Shown here: piece after piece, positions 26,837-37,400 of the stretch
Layout: each line of letters starts with the position of its first letter
How positions within the stretch are numbered: the stretch's first letter is position 1
Assembly: GCF_015221875.1 (NCBI RefSeq)
Contig: NZ_JACYGY010000001.1
Coordinates: 4,628,501-4,692,500, forward strand
Direction: 5' to 3'
Source of the DNA: Dyadobacter subterraneus
GTDB taxonomy: Bacteria > Bacteroidota > Bacteroidia > Cytophagales > Spirosomataceae
Length of the DNA: 64,000 nucleotides
Translations under genes and position numbers: made by a program
The notes under the pieces: generated by a model
Seen by the model: the letters and a program-made list of their open reading frames with translations, nothing else
Databases searched by the model: none
Told to the model about the DNA's origin: nothing

Positions 26837-27448
26837 TTAAAAACCGGCGTATTTTATAACATTTTCTTTATCAAACGGTTTGCCGTTACTGTTTCCATTT
26901 TGAATTAAAAACATAAAAACTTCCACCTGTCCTTCCAGTATTCCAAGCCATCCGGCAAGTACAGCTTTAGAACCTGTGTTCAATAGAATCGTACCATATT
27001 GAACGTAAAAATCTGGTGTGAATTTAGGTAAAACAGCAAACATATTTTCACCAAACCACTTATTTCTAATCGCAATTTCACCCAGAACGATATTGGGCAA
27101 TGTGTAAACAAATAGCGATGGACTTGGCGTTTTTTTATCTTGATATGATTCTTTGAAACGAATGTCTGTGTCCGCACTGGATTCGCTGTTGGCGAAAAGA
27201 AGCGCTATTTCGTCATCTTTATAATTTGAGATCAAATCCGGATTAGCTTTTTTTATTAGCTCCGATCCTAAAAATCCGGCCTGGGAAAGCATATCCATTT
27301 TATAAAATTTAGGATATTCCAGCGCGAGCTCTTTGTATAATTGCTTGAACCAGCTGTCTGCCGATTCCTCATTTTTCAGTAAAATGACCTCACCGTTTAC
27401 AGAACAGGAATTTTCATTGATATGACAATAAGCAGTAATAAAACTCAT
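26837..27448 (-). CDS. Short ketosynthase-like protein without active site
   Basis: A 203-residue protein that looks like the first half of a thiolase-fold KS: the segment SPSLFVYTLPNIVLGEIAIRN near residues 115-135 matches the FVxTxPNxxxGEI motif ahead of the active-site helix in KS proteins. No Cys-His-His triad is visible and the second half of the fold is missing. It overlaps the intact KS gene at 27445 by 4 bases, so translation is coupled. It may be a small structural partner; alternatively the fragment of an old KS kept by the operon. Confidence 0.6.
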   Translation of the reverse strand: MSFITAYCHINENSCSVNGEVILLKNEESADSWFKQLYKELALEYPKFYKMDMLSQAGFLGSELIKKANPDLISNYKDDEIALLFANSESSADTDIRFKESYQDKKTPSPSLFVYTLPNIVLGEIAIRNKWFGENMFAVLPKFTPDFYVQYGTILLNTGSKAVLAGWLGILEGQVEVFMFLIQNGNSNGKPFDKENVIKYAGF

Positions 27449-28527
27449 AATTTCCGAATGACAAGGGATGCGTTACAACCTCCGAAACCTGAGGCGGTTT
27501 TCAAGATTGTTTTTAATTCGGAAGATTTATTTTCGGTAGCAATATTCAAGGTTTTTGAAGTGCCTGATTCCTTATACCCTAGACTTTTCACCAGCAAATT
27601 ATTTCGCATCATCTGCATGGAAATTGCTGTTTCAATAATACCTGCTGCTCCCAAGGTATGACCAAAATAGCCTTTCAGACTATTCAGTGGTTTTTCACTG
27701 ATTTGAAGTCTGTCAAATGCGATGGCTTCCATTTCATCATTAAAAACAGTGGCCGTGCCATGTGCCGAAATAAAATCAATTTCGTTACCTGAAATATGAT
27801 TTTGTTCAAGCGTTTTATTTACACTTCTAAACAAACCTTCGCCGGTCCGGGAAGGTCCGGAAATGTGATTTGCATCATTTGCAGATGTGCCTGTAAATAA
27901 TTGAAAAGCTGATTTCTGAAATATTTCTCTTGTGTTAGATAACACAACTGCCGCACATCCTTCACCCAGCGTAATGCCGTTTCTGTTTGCATCAAACGGC
28001 GCACAGGGCGTAGAACTTACCGCGAAAAGTGACTGAAATCCGTATAAAACAAAATCAGAAATGACGTCACAGCCTAAAACAATAGCGTGATCATATAGTC
28101 CTGATTTAATAAAATTGCCAGCAGCATTGATTGCCAAAACACCGGAAATACAGGCGTTTGAAACAACAACAGGCTCATTTTCAAACTGATAATGTTTTTT
28201 AAAGGCAGCAATTGATTCTGCAAAAGGACTCGAAATATTTCTATCCAAATCTCCTTTTGTCGAGCTGATAACTACAATGGTTTTTCCGGATGACAAAATT
28301 TCCGGGTCAATCCGTTTCAACACTTTTTCTGTTATGGCGATCAGTAAATATTCAAATTTATGCTCAGTGGAAATACTGGTAATTTTAGATAAATGAACAG
28401 ATTCATTATTAAAACCGGCACTTGGAATTAAAGAAATCCCCGAACGGTTTTCACAAACCGCCTGAAAGTTTTCTTCCATATTTTGTCCTAACGGACTTAT
28501 TATTTCCTCAGCACCGATATAAATCAT
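27445..28527 (-). CDS. Beta-ketoacyl synthase, pigment locus
   Basis: A 360-residue KS, shorter than usual FabF proteins, with the full triad Cys126 (SNACISG), His256 (SAHGTAT) and His290 (GYFGHTLGAAG). The N-terminus begins directly at the first strand (MIYIGAEEIISPLG). It is one of three intact condensing enzymes in the locus and probably has a specific step (start or termination of the polyene) rather than repeating FabF's role. Translation is coupled to the next gene by a 4-base overlap. Confidence 0.85.
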   Translation of the reverse strand: MIYIGAEEIISPLGQNMEENFQAVCENRSGISLIPSAGFNNESVHLSKITSISTEHKFEYLLIAITEKVLKRIDPEILSSGKTIVVISSTKGDLDRNISSPFAESIAAFKKHYQFENEPVVVSNACISGVLAINAAGNFIKSGLYDHAIVLGCDVISDFVLYGFQSLFAVSSTPCAPFDANRNGITLGEGCAAVVLSNTREIFQKSAFQLFTGTSANDANHISGPSRTGEGLFRSVNKTLEQNHISGNEIDFISAHGTATVFNDEMEAIAFDRLQISEKPLNSLKGYFGHTLGAAGIIETAISMQMMRNNLLVKSLGYKESGTSKTLNIATENKSSELKTILKTASGFGGCNASLVIRKL

Positions 28528-28582
28528 TCCGCAATTAAAATTCTGTCGGCCACGACAATTAACATTGTTATTTCTCTGACAT

Positions 28583-28996
28583 TCAGACCTGATAATTTTC
28601 TTTCCAGACCCTGTAAAACTCTGGTGTTAATAATTCCAGCAGTCTTGTTTCACGGTCCAGAAACACCTGCATGGTTTTCCCAACAGCGCAAATTTCATTT
28701 GTAGACAGGTTAATCACCTGATATTCAAACATGATCTTTGCCGCTTTGGAAGAAACAAATTTGGTAATCACTTTAATTTTCTGTCCATAAAAAACCGATG
28801 CCTTATGGTCAATTTCTGATTTTACAATGGGTGTAAAATATCCCTTATCGAAAATTGTTAAATATTCCAGTCCGAATTCTCTGCCAAAAGCCTCTCTTCC
28901 ATCTTCAAAAAATTTGAGATAGTTGCCATGCCAGACGACGCCCATGGCATCTGTTTCACTAAATCTTATATCAATTTCAATTTCAGAAGAAAGCAT
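28583..28996 (-). CDS. Hotdog acyl-CoA/ACP thioesterase (4-hydroxybenzoyl-CoA thioesterase type)
   Basis: A 137-residue hotdog protein with the 4HBT signature TDAMGVVWHGNYLKFFEDGRE; the Asp of TDAMG is the catalytic residue of the YbgC/4HBT group. It would release the finished aryl-polyene acid from ACP, or proofread wrong acyl chains. Placement between dehydratase and KS genes, with spacings of 41 and 55 bases, marks it as part of the pigment operon. Confidence 0.83.
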   Translation of the reverse strand: MLSSEIEIDIRFSETDAMGVVWHGNYLKFFEDGREAFGREFGLEYLTIFDKGYFTPIVKSEIDHKASVFYGQKIKVITKFVSSKAAKIMFEYQVINLSTNEICAVGKTMQVFLDRETRLLELLTPEFYRVWKENYQV

Positions 28997-29037
28997 ATTT
29001 TTTATAATCAGCTACGACAATCACAGTCTAAAACGAT

Positions 29038-29454
29038 TTACGTAACCACAATTTTAATTTCACATTCAAGCAATTTACGCCCATTACAGTAATTTTCCCC
29101 CTTTACCAGAAAAATATTACCTAATTGATGTGTAGGCGTAGCAACCGTATCGATTTTGGAATGTACAGGCGGAAGCTCAAAAACTTCAAGTTTTGACACA
29201 GCTCCTATGAAACCGATCTTCGGTGTTTCATCTTTTCCATGATCAAGAAAACCAAAACCAGCCGCACAGGTTTGTGCAATATTTTCTATCAAACCAGATT
29301 CTTCAAAATGACCGGAATGAACCAGCACGTTATCGTCTTCAATAAAAAAATCCGATTCAAAACGCTCAGCGTTTGCCAGAATCAGATTATCAATCATTAA
29401 AAACGGTGCTCTGTGCGGAATGAAATTCGTTATATCTTCTTTTTTAATGATCAT
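29038..29454 (-). CDS. ApeP/FabZ-like hotdog dehydratase
   Basis: A 138-residue hotdog protein: FIPHRAPFLMIDNL is the FabA/FabZ-type opening motif, and HSGHFEESGLIENIAQTCAA carries the expected Glu region. It is likely the larger dehydratase partner of the ApeI-like protein (22504). The start codon overlaps the stop of the acyltransferase gene by 4 bases. Confidence 0.8.
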   Translation of the reverse strand: MIIKKEDITNFIPHRAPFLMIDNLILANAERFESDFFIEDDNVLVHSGHFEESGLIENIAQTCAAGFGFLDHGKDETPKIGFIGAVSKLEVFELPPVHSKIDTVATPTHQLGNIFLVKGENYCNGRKLLECEIKIVVT

Positions 29455-30320
29455 TCCTGAAAAAATTTGAAATAGTTAAACCATTGCTCCGGATATTCCC
29501 GGACTTTCCGCTCTAACTCTGCTACATATAGTTTTGCAATTTCTTCCGGTTTTACTTTGCCGCTGATTGGTTTGGTTGCACTTAAATGGTAACTGTATTT
29601 TCCATCTTTCGCCGCAAAAACAAAGGTTACCGGCGCATCAAATTTCGATGCAATTATAAATGGGCCGTGTGGAAATTTTGCTTTTTTATCAAAAAAATCA
29701 AGTTCAATATATTTTGCTCCTTCCAGATAACGATCCGCGTGAATTGCCACAAACTCATTATTTAACAGCGCGTTACGTATTGAAATAACATGCGATAAAT
29801 CATTTTTGATGGGTATGATCTTAAATCTGGAACCTCCTGTGGAAAGATCCATGAATTTTTTGATGCTTTCAACCTCAGCGTCCAGCATCACGATATTTAT
29901 TGTGGGAGTAATTCGTCCTTTTAAAAGATTACCGGCGGTTTCCCAGTTTCCCAGGTGCGCACTCAGCAAAATTCCGCCTTTTCCGCCATCTCTCATATCG
30001 AGCAGATACTGCTCGTTTTCAAAAATATGGGTAAAATTTTTGTCTTTTCCAAGAAGAAAAGCGGCCCGGTCAAGCAAGGTTTGTCCGAGAATGAAAAAAT
30101 TCCGTCTCACCAGATCAAGTGCCTGGCCCCCGGAAATATTAAGCGTTTTACTATAAAAATCCAGAAGTGCTTCCTTGGGTTTTGCAGCAAACAGATAGTA
30201 ATAATACGATACTATCCGCAAAAGCCCGTAAGCAAAATTCAGCCCCAGGGCGTTAATCAAGAAAAGGAAAATTTTATAGCCAAATAAAGATCCCTTGGTT
30301 TTACCATCCCAACGGTTCAT
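29451..30320 (-). CDS. LpxL/HtrB-type lipid acyltransferase
   Basis: A 289-residue protein with one N-terminal membrane segment and the LpxL family motif HLGNWETAG (His-x4-Asp/Glu site) near residue 120, then HADRYLEGAKYIELDFF and FPHGPFIIASKFDAPV, which match the late acyltransferase blocks. In aryl-polyene clusters such an enzyme is thought to join acyl chains to the lipid anchor of the pigment. It is 3 bases from the ACP gene and overlaps the dehydratase gene. Confidence 0.85.
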   Translation of the reverse strand: MNRWDGKTKGSLFGYKIFLFLINALGLNFAYGLLRIVSYYYYLFAAKPKEALLDFYSKTLNISGGQALDLVRRNFFILGQTLLDRAAFLLGKDKNFTHIFENEQYLLDMRDGGKGGILLSAHLGNWETAGNLLKGRITPTINIVMLDAEVESIKKFMDLSTGGSRFKIIPIKNDLSHVISIRNALLNNEFVAIHADRYLEGAKYIELDFFDKKAKFPHGPFIIASKFDAPVTFVFAAKDGKYSYHLSATKPISGKVKPEEIAKLYVAELERKVREYPEQWFNYFKFFQE

Positions 30321-30323
30321 TCG

Positions 30324-30590
30324 TTACAGCGATAACTTCTTTTGAATCAGCGCGTAAAAATCACCAAAAGTTTCAATTTCCTTAAAATCTTCACCGGTAA
30401 CTTTGATGTTCAGATTCTCCTCAATGAGCACAACCAGGTCAACATAATCCAGGCTATCCAGATCCAATGTATCTTTCAAACTATTCTCAGGAAGTATAAG
30501 ATCTCTATTTACCTCAAACTCCTCTGACAAAAAATCTCTGGTATCCTCGATAATATCTCCCAATCCCATCGTAACAAATTTATCATTCAT
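30324..30590 (-). CDS. Acyl carrier protein, pigment locus
   Basis: An 88-residue ACP with the attachment Ser46 in LDLDSLDYVD. The start at 30590 and a second ATG at 30569 are both possible. A TAATTTTG box at 30596-30603 on this strand would place transcription almost at the first ATG, so if it is used the message would be leaderless or begin at the second ATG. Confidence 0.87.
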   Translation of the reverse strand: MNDKFVTMGLGDIIEDTRDFLSEEFEVNRDLILPENSLKDTLDLDSLDYVDLVVLIEENLNIKVTGEDFKEIETFGDFYALIQKKLSL

Positions 30591-30868
30591 GGCTACAAAA
30601 TTAATTTATTCTTTGGTTATAGTTTTCAAATTCGCGTTAATTTTTAACATATAATCTGTTAAATTCTTATAAATTTCACACAGCCTATAATTTTTCGTGC
30701 TTTAAAACGTTAGGCAACAGCTTTATAAGCACAAAAATGTCAAAATTTGGTTTGAAAATGTTAACCGGTCAGTAACAATTGCAAATGATCTTATTCTTTG
30801 ACAATCGCACACTTTACCCACAATCCGGAAATCTTACCGGAATTAAACAGCCAAATTAAAGCTCTTGG
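30591..30868. other. Gap inside the pigment operon
   Basis: This 278-base AT-rich stretch divides the leftward operon into an upstream part (ammonia-lyase, FabG, KS) and a downstream part (ACP onward). I see no gene in it and no strong hairpin with a T-run. Its size suggests an internal promoter for the second part. Confidence 0.5.
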
Positions 30869-32086
30869 TTAAATTTTTTTAATAATCAATGTAGAATTTG
30901 TACCACCAAAACCAAAAGAGTTAGATAGAAAACAATCTATATTCTGTTCTTTGGTTTGTGCGATAATATTAATTTTAGCAGATTCCTCGTCCGGGTTTTC
31001 AAAATTGATATTCGGTGCCACAAAGCCATCCTTCATCATCAAAAGTGAATAAACGATCTCGCTCGCGCCAGCCATCCAGCATTCATGTCCAGTCATGGAT
31101 TTGGTTGAACTCACAGGAACATTACCACCAAAAACTTCATAAATCGCGTTTGCCTCACTACTGTCACCAACCGGCGTTGAAGTCGCATGGGCATTGATAT
31201 AATCGATTTCGCTAACCGAAAGACCGGCATTAGTTAAAGCCATTTCCAGCGATCTGACCTGCCCCTTCATGCTTGGATTTGAAATATGATCACCATTTGA
31301 AGAAAAACCGTAACCGACAACTTCACCAAGAATCGGTGCTCCGCGTTTTACAGCAGCTTCATAGGATTCCAGAATAACCGTTGCAGCGCCGCCGCTGGGA
31401 ACAAGTCCGTCTCTATCTTTGTCGAATGGACGGGATGCTTTGGCAGGATCAGATTCGTGGACAGAAAAAGTACCCAAACCATCAAAGCTGCACATGGCAG
31501 CCATATTGATTTCCTGTGCGCCACCACAAATAATTCTATCCTGCAAACCCTGTTTAATCATAATATATCCCATTCCAATAGAATGAGAACCGGAAGCACA
31601 AGCTGCACTTAAAGTAAAATTAATTCCTTTCAGCTTGAAAATAGTTGAAAGATTCATATTCACCGTGCTATTCATATTCTGAAAAATAGCACCGCTTCCG
31701 ATCAACGTAGTATCAAATTTTTCTCTTGCTTTGTCGAAAGCTTCTACAACCGATGCAGCCGTACTGTCATTTCCAAAAATAATTCCGGTTTCTGTTGTGT
31801 CAAGAAAATCTATGTCCAGACCAGACATTTCCATTGCTTCCTTCGTCGACATATAGGCGTACATAGCAGGCTGATGCATGCCCAAACGCTGTCTTCTCGA
31901 CAAAAATGGTTTCAAATCAGGCTCCTTAACCATACCGGTAAGGGCAGATCGAAAACCGAAATCTTTACGTTCCTGGTCAAAAATAATACCACTTTTTCCG
32001 GCATATAGTGATTTGGTAACCTCTCCAAGATTTTCTCCCAGACAGGAATAAATGCCAATTCCGGTGATAACGACTCTGTGGTTCAT
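30869..32086 (-). CDS. Beta-ketoacyl-ACP synthase, pigment locus
   Basis: A 405-residue KS with Cys163 (SAACASGS), His300 (NAHATST) and His334 (MTGHECWMAG). The residue after the second His differs from the usual GHTLGAAG, reading GHECWMAGA, a change shared by a subset of aryl-polyene KS enzymes. It is the KS nearest the ammonia-lyase and FabG genes and shares one base with FabG (TAATG overlap), so it may carry out the first elongation from 4-coumaroyl-ACP; this is inference from position. Confidence 0.88.
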   Translation of the reverse strand: MNHRVVITGIGIYSCLGENLGEVTKSLYAGKSGIIFDQERKDFGFRSALTGMVKEPDLKPFLSRRQRLGMHQPAMYAYMSTKEAMEMSGLDIDFLDTTETGIIFGNDSTAASVVEAFDKAREKFDTTLIGSGAIFQNMNSTVNMNLSTIFKLKGINFTLSAACASGSHSIGMGYIMIKQGLQDRIICGGAQEINMAAMCSFDGLGTFSVHESDPAKASRPFDKDRDGLVPSGGAATVILESYEAAVKRGAPILGEVVGYGFSSNGDHISNPSMKGQVRSLEMALTNAGLSVSEIDYINAHATSTPVGDSSEANAIYEVFGGNVPVSSTKSMTGHECWMAGASEIVYSLLMMKDGFVAPNINFENPDEESAKINIIAQTKEQNIDCFLSNSFGFGGTNSTLIIKKI

Positions 32087-32817
32087 TATGAATAAATTCC
32101 TCCGTTGATGTTAATTACTTCTCCCGTGATGTAAGAAGCTTTTTCCGAAGCGAGAAAACTTACGAGGTGCGCAACTTCTTCCGCTTTCCCAAAACGATTC
32201 ATCGGGATCATTTGTTTCAATTCGTCTTCATTTAGGTCTTTTGTCATGTCGCTGGTGATGAAACCCGGCGCCACTGCATTGACCGTAATTTTTCTTTTGG
32301 CAACTTCCTGGGCCAGCGCTTTTGTTGAAGCAATCATAGCACCTTTCGCCGCCGAATAATTGGTTTGTCCTGCTACTCCTTTTAATCCCGAAACCGAAGC
32401 GATATTGATAATCCGGCCCGTTCTTTTACGAAGCATCTGCTGGATTACATTCTGCGTTACATTGAAAAGTCCTTTGGTTGAGGTATTTAGCACATCGTCC
32501 CAATCTTTTTCAGGCATCCACATAAATAATCCGTCACGCGTAATTCCTGCATTATTAACCAAAACGCTGATAAAATTATCAGGATTTGCTTCTTTCCAGC
32601 CGTTTAAAGCTTCGTCCACTTCGGTTTTGGTCTGTACGTTGAACTGTAAAAGTTCGCCGTTTCCTCCATGCGCCTTGATTTCCGTTAACGTTTCTTCTGC
32701 TGCTTCCTGGTTTGTTGAGTAATTTACCAGAATAAAAAGTTCGTGATCCTTAGCCAATTGCACCGCTATCGCTCTTCCCAATCCTCTGGATGCTCCTGTT
32801 ACAAGTGCGCAATTCAT
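32086..32817 (-). CDS. FabG-type 3-oxoacyl-ACP reductase, pigment locus
   Basis: A 243-residue short-chain dehydrogenase: cofactor motif TGASRGLG at residues 7-14, NNAGIT at 90 or so, the catalytic Ser in NIASVSG, YSAAK for Tyr and Lys, and a C-terminal ITGEVININGGIY. It reduces the 3-keto group after each condensation. It overlaps the ammonia-lyase gene by 4 bases (ATGA) and the KS gene by 1, so the three are tightly coupled. Confidence 0.9.
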   Translation of the reverse strand: MNCALVTGASRGLGRAIAVQLAKDHELFILVNYSTNQEAAEETLTEIKAHGGNGELLQFNVQTKTEVDEALNGWKEANPDNFISVLVNNAGITRDGLFMWMPEKDWDDVLNTSTKGLFNVTQNVIQQMLRKRTGRIINIASVSGLKGVAGQTNYSAAKGAMIASTKALAQEVAKRKITVNAVAPGFITSDMTKDLNEDELKQMIPMNRFGKAEEVAHLVSFLASEKASYITGEVININGGIYS

Positions 32818-34343
32818 ATCGTAAACGGGGTTTCCTTAATTAATTGATACACATCAGCGATGCTTTCTGCCGGCGGAACATCTTCCTTAATGAATGACGC
32901 TTTCGTTCGTATCTGTGCGTAAATTGATTTTGTTTTTGATGACAATCTTTCTTTTTCTTCCGGTTCAAGCAAATCAATCGCCTGGCAAATCGCCATAATA
33001 TGGATTGACATCACCTGATAAGAATTTTCAAGAACCTGCTTGGCAAGCACAGCACTATTTGTACCCATGCTCACAATGTCCTGATTATCATTATTATTTG
33101 GAATACTATGGATGTAAACCGAAGTAGACAGCGCCTGACTTTCAGCCGTTGTTGACGTCGCAGTAAACTGAATTCCCTGAAAACCGAAATTCAATCCCCA
33201 GGTTCCTGCATTCAGGAAAGGCGGGAATTTACCGTTCAACTTGCTGTTCATCAAAAAGTTAAGCTGGCGTTCCATCAGCATGGAAAGTTTGGTCAGCACA
33301 ATTTTGACCTTATCCATTTCCAGCGAAATGTAATCTCCATGGAAATTTCCTCCATGGAAAACATTATTTTCATCCGGTCTTACAATCGGATTATCATTTG
33401 TAGAATTTAATTCATTTTCAACTACTTCCTGTGCGTAATTGATCGTATCAACAATCGGTCCGATAATTTGCGGCACACAACGGATTGAATAATACTCCTG
33501 AATTTTCCGTTCAAATTCCCTGGTTGTCAGCGCAGTATCATCTTTAAACAATTCCTCACGGCTGCGGATCATTTCGCTGCCGGCAAGGAAATCACGCATT
33601 TGAGACGCAACATATTGCTGTCCCTTATGATGTTTTACAGCATTTAATTCCTTTGAAAACGAATCATCAAATGCTTCCATAATTTCATTGATCATGGATG
33701 AAGCGGCGATTGCCCATTGAACAAGACGCTGGGCATAAATCAAATTAACAGCGGCGATTCCTGTCATGCAGGAAGTTCCGTTAATTAATCCCAAACCATC
33801 ACGAAGTTCCATTTTCAGTGGAGCAATGCCATGTTTTGCCAAAACATCCGCCGTTTTCTGACGAACGCCATTTTCATAAACATAACCTTCACCGATCAGA
33901 TTTAACCCTAAATGAGAAAGCTGAACAAGGTCACCGCTGGCGCCGACGCTGCCGTGTTCAAAAATTTCAGGAACAATTCCTTTATTTAAAAACAGTACCA
34001 ATTGCTGTATAACGCCGCTGCTAATCCCCGAATTTCCCTGTAAAAACGAATTCAGACGGGCAACCATCACGCTTCGCGCATACGTTTCATCCAGCGGTTT
34101 GCCGATTCCACTGGAATGGCTGCGGATGAGATTATACTGCAAATGATTTAATTTATCCGTGTCAATCCGGTACTGCGCCATTGGCCCAAAACCGGTATTG
34201 ATACCGTATATGATTTTATCTTTTGAAAATTCAGTTAAGAAATCGAATGACTTTGAAACGTTGTTGAGTGCGTCTTCAGCTAGTAAAAATTCTTTCTTAT
34301 CAATGGCATATTGCTCGATCTGAGCTAATGAAATACTATTCAT
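32814..34343 (-). CDS. Tyrosine ammonia-lyase (HAL/PAL family), pigment starter enzyme
   Basis: A 509-residue lyase with the MIO-forming triad Ala135-Ser136-Gly137 (GSVGASGDL), the lid Tyr in YGINTGFGP near residue 46, and the substrate-selectivity segment LQYNLIRSHSSGIGKPL (residues 69-85). To my recollection this segment and long blocks such as ENEFNSxNDNP and HGGNFHGDYISLEMDK match the characterised Flavobacterium johnsoniae tyrosine ammonia-lyase. It turns L-tyrosine into 4-coumarate and ammonia, the starter for flexirubin-type pigments. It is the first gene of the leftward operon. Confidence 0.9.
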   Translation of the reverse strand: MNSISLAQIEQYAIDKKEFLLAEDALNNVSKSFDFLTEFSKDKIIYGINTGFGPMAQYRIDTDKLNHLQYNLIRSHSSGIGKPLDETYARSVMVARLNSFLQGNSGISSGVIQQLVLFLNKGIVPEIFEHGSVGASGDLVQLSHLGLNLIGEGYVYENGVRQKTADVLAKHGIAPLKMELRDGLGLINGTSCMTGIAAVNLIYAQRLVQWAIAASSMINEIMEAFDDSFSKELNAVKHHKGQQYVASQMRDFLAGSEMIRSREELFKDDTALTTREFERKIQEYYSIRCVPQIIGPIVDTINYAQEVVENELNSTNDNPIVRPDENNVFHGGNFHGDYISLEMDKVKIVLTKLSMLMERQLNFLMNSKLNGKFPPFLNAGTWGLNFGFQGIQFTATSTTAESQALSTSVYIHSIPNNNDNQDIVSMGTNSAVLAKQVLENSYQVMSIHIMAICQAIDLLEPEEKERLSSKTKSIYAQIRTKASFIKEDVPPAESIADVYQLIKETPFTI

Positions 34344-34447
34344 TTATAGTTACTGTAATTAAAACCCATGTAAAATAAATCTTTTTTTGTGGTTTTGACA
34401 AGAAACGCAATTTACCGGCAAGGACATCAATATTTAGTCAGGACATG

Positions 34448-34455
34448 TACATTTG
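34448..34455 (+). promoter_or_regulatory. Candidate -7 element for the exporter fusion gene
   Basis: TACATTTG fits TAnnTTTG, 33 bases before the start codon, in the 144-base divergent region shared with the ammonia-lyase gene. No TTG stands at the expected upstream distance. Confidence 0.45.
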
Positions 34456-34487
34456 TATAAATTTACCCCAAACTCACGTTCAAATCC

Positions 34488-37400
34488 ATGATTGGAGATT
34501 TATTACTTAGACTAAATACCCTCCTTTCCCGCAATAAAACCGCTTTCTTTCTCTCGCTGCTCGCCATTATTGCTGTACTTGGTTTTGGAATATCACGGTT
34601 AAAGATTACCGAAAGCATTTTTTCTACCTTACCCAAAGGCAAAACATTTGAGGAATTCAACAGACTTGTTGAAAATAAAAGCATTATTAATCAGATTGTT
34701 TTTTCTATCAATATTAAGGAAGAAACCGATACCGAAGATGCCAAAACGCTTGCAGAGAATTTCGCCAGCGACCTTGAAAAAAATACAAAAGAATATATCA
34801 AAAACATTCAGGCTGTGCGGCCGAACATTCAGCAGGATGTTTATGATTATACCTTTGCGCGTTTCCCTGAACTCATCGATTCTTCTTATTATCAGCATAT
34901 TGCAAATAAAACAAAGGTAGATTCTATCAAGATCTCCGTATCAAATTCTTACAAACAACTCCTGGCGCCGGGTGGAACATTTCTTCGTCAGTTTATATTA
35001 AATGATCCGCTGGGAGTTTCCGGCAAATATTTTCGTGACCTAAATGCTATCAACAATTCAAACGGCATGACAGTTGACGATGGTTTGATGTTTTCAAAAG
35101 ACAGAAAACAGATCATAGTCATGGCCGGAACAAATTACGATTCGGGAAATTCTGCCAAAAATATTGAATTGTACAATCGCGTTGAGACTTTCAAAGCCAG
35201 TTGGGGCAAACAACATCCTGACAATCAGTTCTCTTATTTCGGTACTTTTGAAATTGCCGCGCAGAATGCCATTCAAGTAAAACATGATTCCTATACGACG
35301 ATGATCATCGCATTATCAGCGATTTTACTGATCATGATTTTGTATTACCGGAAAATTCTGATTCCATTTTATATCGTCCTTCCGGCTATTTTCGGAGGCG
35401 TTTTTGCGCTGGGAATCATTGGTTTTTTCAGACCGGAAATTTCAGGAATTTCGCTGGCAACCGGCGCAGTTTTGTTTGGGATTTTGCTGGATTATTCCTT
35501 CCATTTTTTCACCCATCTCCGGCATACCGGATCAGTAAAAATTGCTGTTAAAGAAGTTAGTGTGCCACTTTTGACCGGAAGTTTAACAACCATTCTTGCT
35601 TTTAGTGCGCTTCATTTTGCTAACTCTGTCGTTTTGCAGGACTTTGGATTATTCGCTTCTTTGAGTTTGTCCGGCGCGGCTTTTTTTACTTTAATCGGCC
35701 TACCGGTTATTTTACAGGCCTTTAATTTTGATTATAAAAATATTCCGGGCGAAATCAAATTTTTCAATTTCCCGAAGATTCCCGCAAAATTCCGGTCTGG
35801 TATTCTGTTTTTGGTCGCGATTTTAACTGTTGTTTTTCTGTACTATTCGCAATTCACAGAATTCGACAGCAGCTTTGAAAATCTTAGTATTCATAGTGCC
35901 GATCTGAAAGAAAAAGAGCAACTACTTACCGGAATAAATCCTGAAAATGAGAAGAGGATTTATGTTTTTTCAATGGATAAAAACAAAGAAAAGGCGGAGG
36001 AATTAAATTATCAGGTTTTTCAAAAACTGACGGCGCTTAAAGCAAATAAAAAAATTAACGGATTCGTGTCTTCCGGCTCATTTCTTATTCCTGAAAAATT
36101 AAAAAAGGAGCGGCAAACGCGTTGGACCAACTTTTGGAATGGTGAGAAAAAGGCGAAGACTTTTTCAGCAATCGATCAGTCCGCTTCACAAAACGGATTC
36201 AACGGCGCTGCTTTTGATAATTTTAAAACCTGGGTTTCCAGAGAAAACGAAAACCCCGTTGATGAAAAAGAATTGTTTTCAGAGCTAGGTTTGAATAATC
36301 TGATCGAAAGCAATCCCGGAAAAACGACGCTCATTACAACGATTGTCGCCAATCAGAATCAATTATCAACTGTAAAAACAGAATTAAGAAGAATCCAAGG
36401 TGTTGAAATTTTCGACCGTGGCGAACTGGCCGCGGAACTGCTGACGATGGTAAAAGATGACTTCAATTATATCCTGATCATTTCTGCCTCCATTGTTTTC
36501 CTGACTTTACTGATTGTATATGGCCGGTTTGAATTGACGATTTTGTCATTTATGCCTATGGTAATCAGCTGGATATGGATTTTGGGAATTGCAGCTTTAC
36601 TGGGAATAAAATTCAATTTCGTCAATGTTGTCATCACTACTTTCATCTTTGGTCTGGGTGATGATTTCAGCATTTTTGTAACAGAAGGACTTTTAAGCAA
36701 ATATAAATACGGAAAAGATACTCTTCGCTCCTACCAATCCGCGATTGTACTTTCTGCGTTCACAACCATTGTCGGAACAGGTGTTTTAATTTTTGCACAA
36801 CATCCGGCCATTCATTCTATTGCACTGATCAGTGTTTTGGGTATTGTCTGCATACTTTTTGTGTCCTTCATTGTTCAGCCTGTCGTATTTAATTTCTTTG
36901 TTGAAAACCGAATTAAACGAAAAAAAGCCCCGGTAACTATGCTCCCTTTTATTCTGAGTATTACCAGTTTTACTTACTTTCTTTCGGGCTGTCTGTTTCT
37001 TCATTCCAAACTTGTACTCATCATTCTGCTTCCGATTTCCAAACTCAGAAAAAAACGGATGATCAATAATTCACTGGCGTTTTTTGCTAAAACTGTTATT
37101 TATTCCGGTCCGCATGTAAAGAAAAATTTCTCCGGCACAGAGCATATGGATATCTCAAAACCAGTCATTTACATAGCCAATCACACTTCTTTTCTGGACA
37201 TTTTACTGGCCATTATGATCAACCCTAAGATCGTCATGATGGTAAAAGGCTGGGTTTATAACTCGCCATTTTTCGGACCGATCATTCGTTTTGCAGGTTA
37301 TATCTACACAGAAGCAGGTCCGGAAGAAAACATTGCCCGGATGAGAAAACTGATTGAAGAAGGTTATTCCATTCTTGTTTTTCCGGAAGGCACGCGTTCG

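Noticed and set aside
30591..30868. Small gene or riboswitch inside the pigment operon gap
   Set aside because: No open frame of reasonable quality and no aptamer I recognise; left as a spacer with a possible internal promoter.
32360..32722. 120-codon open frame antisense to fabG
   Set aside because: Overlaps the SDR catalytic region of an intact FabG; composition is typical of a shadow frame.
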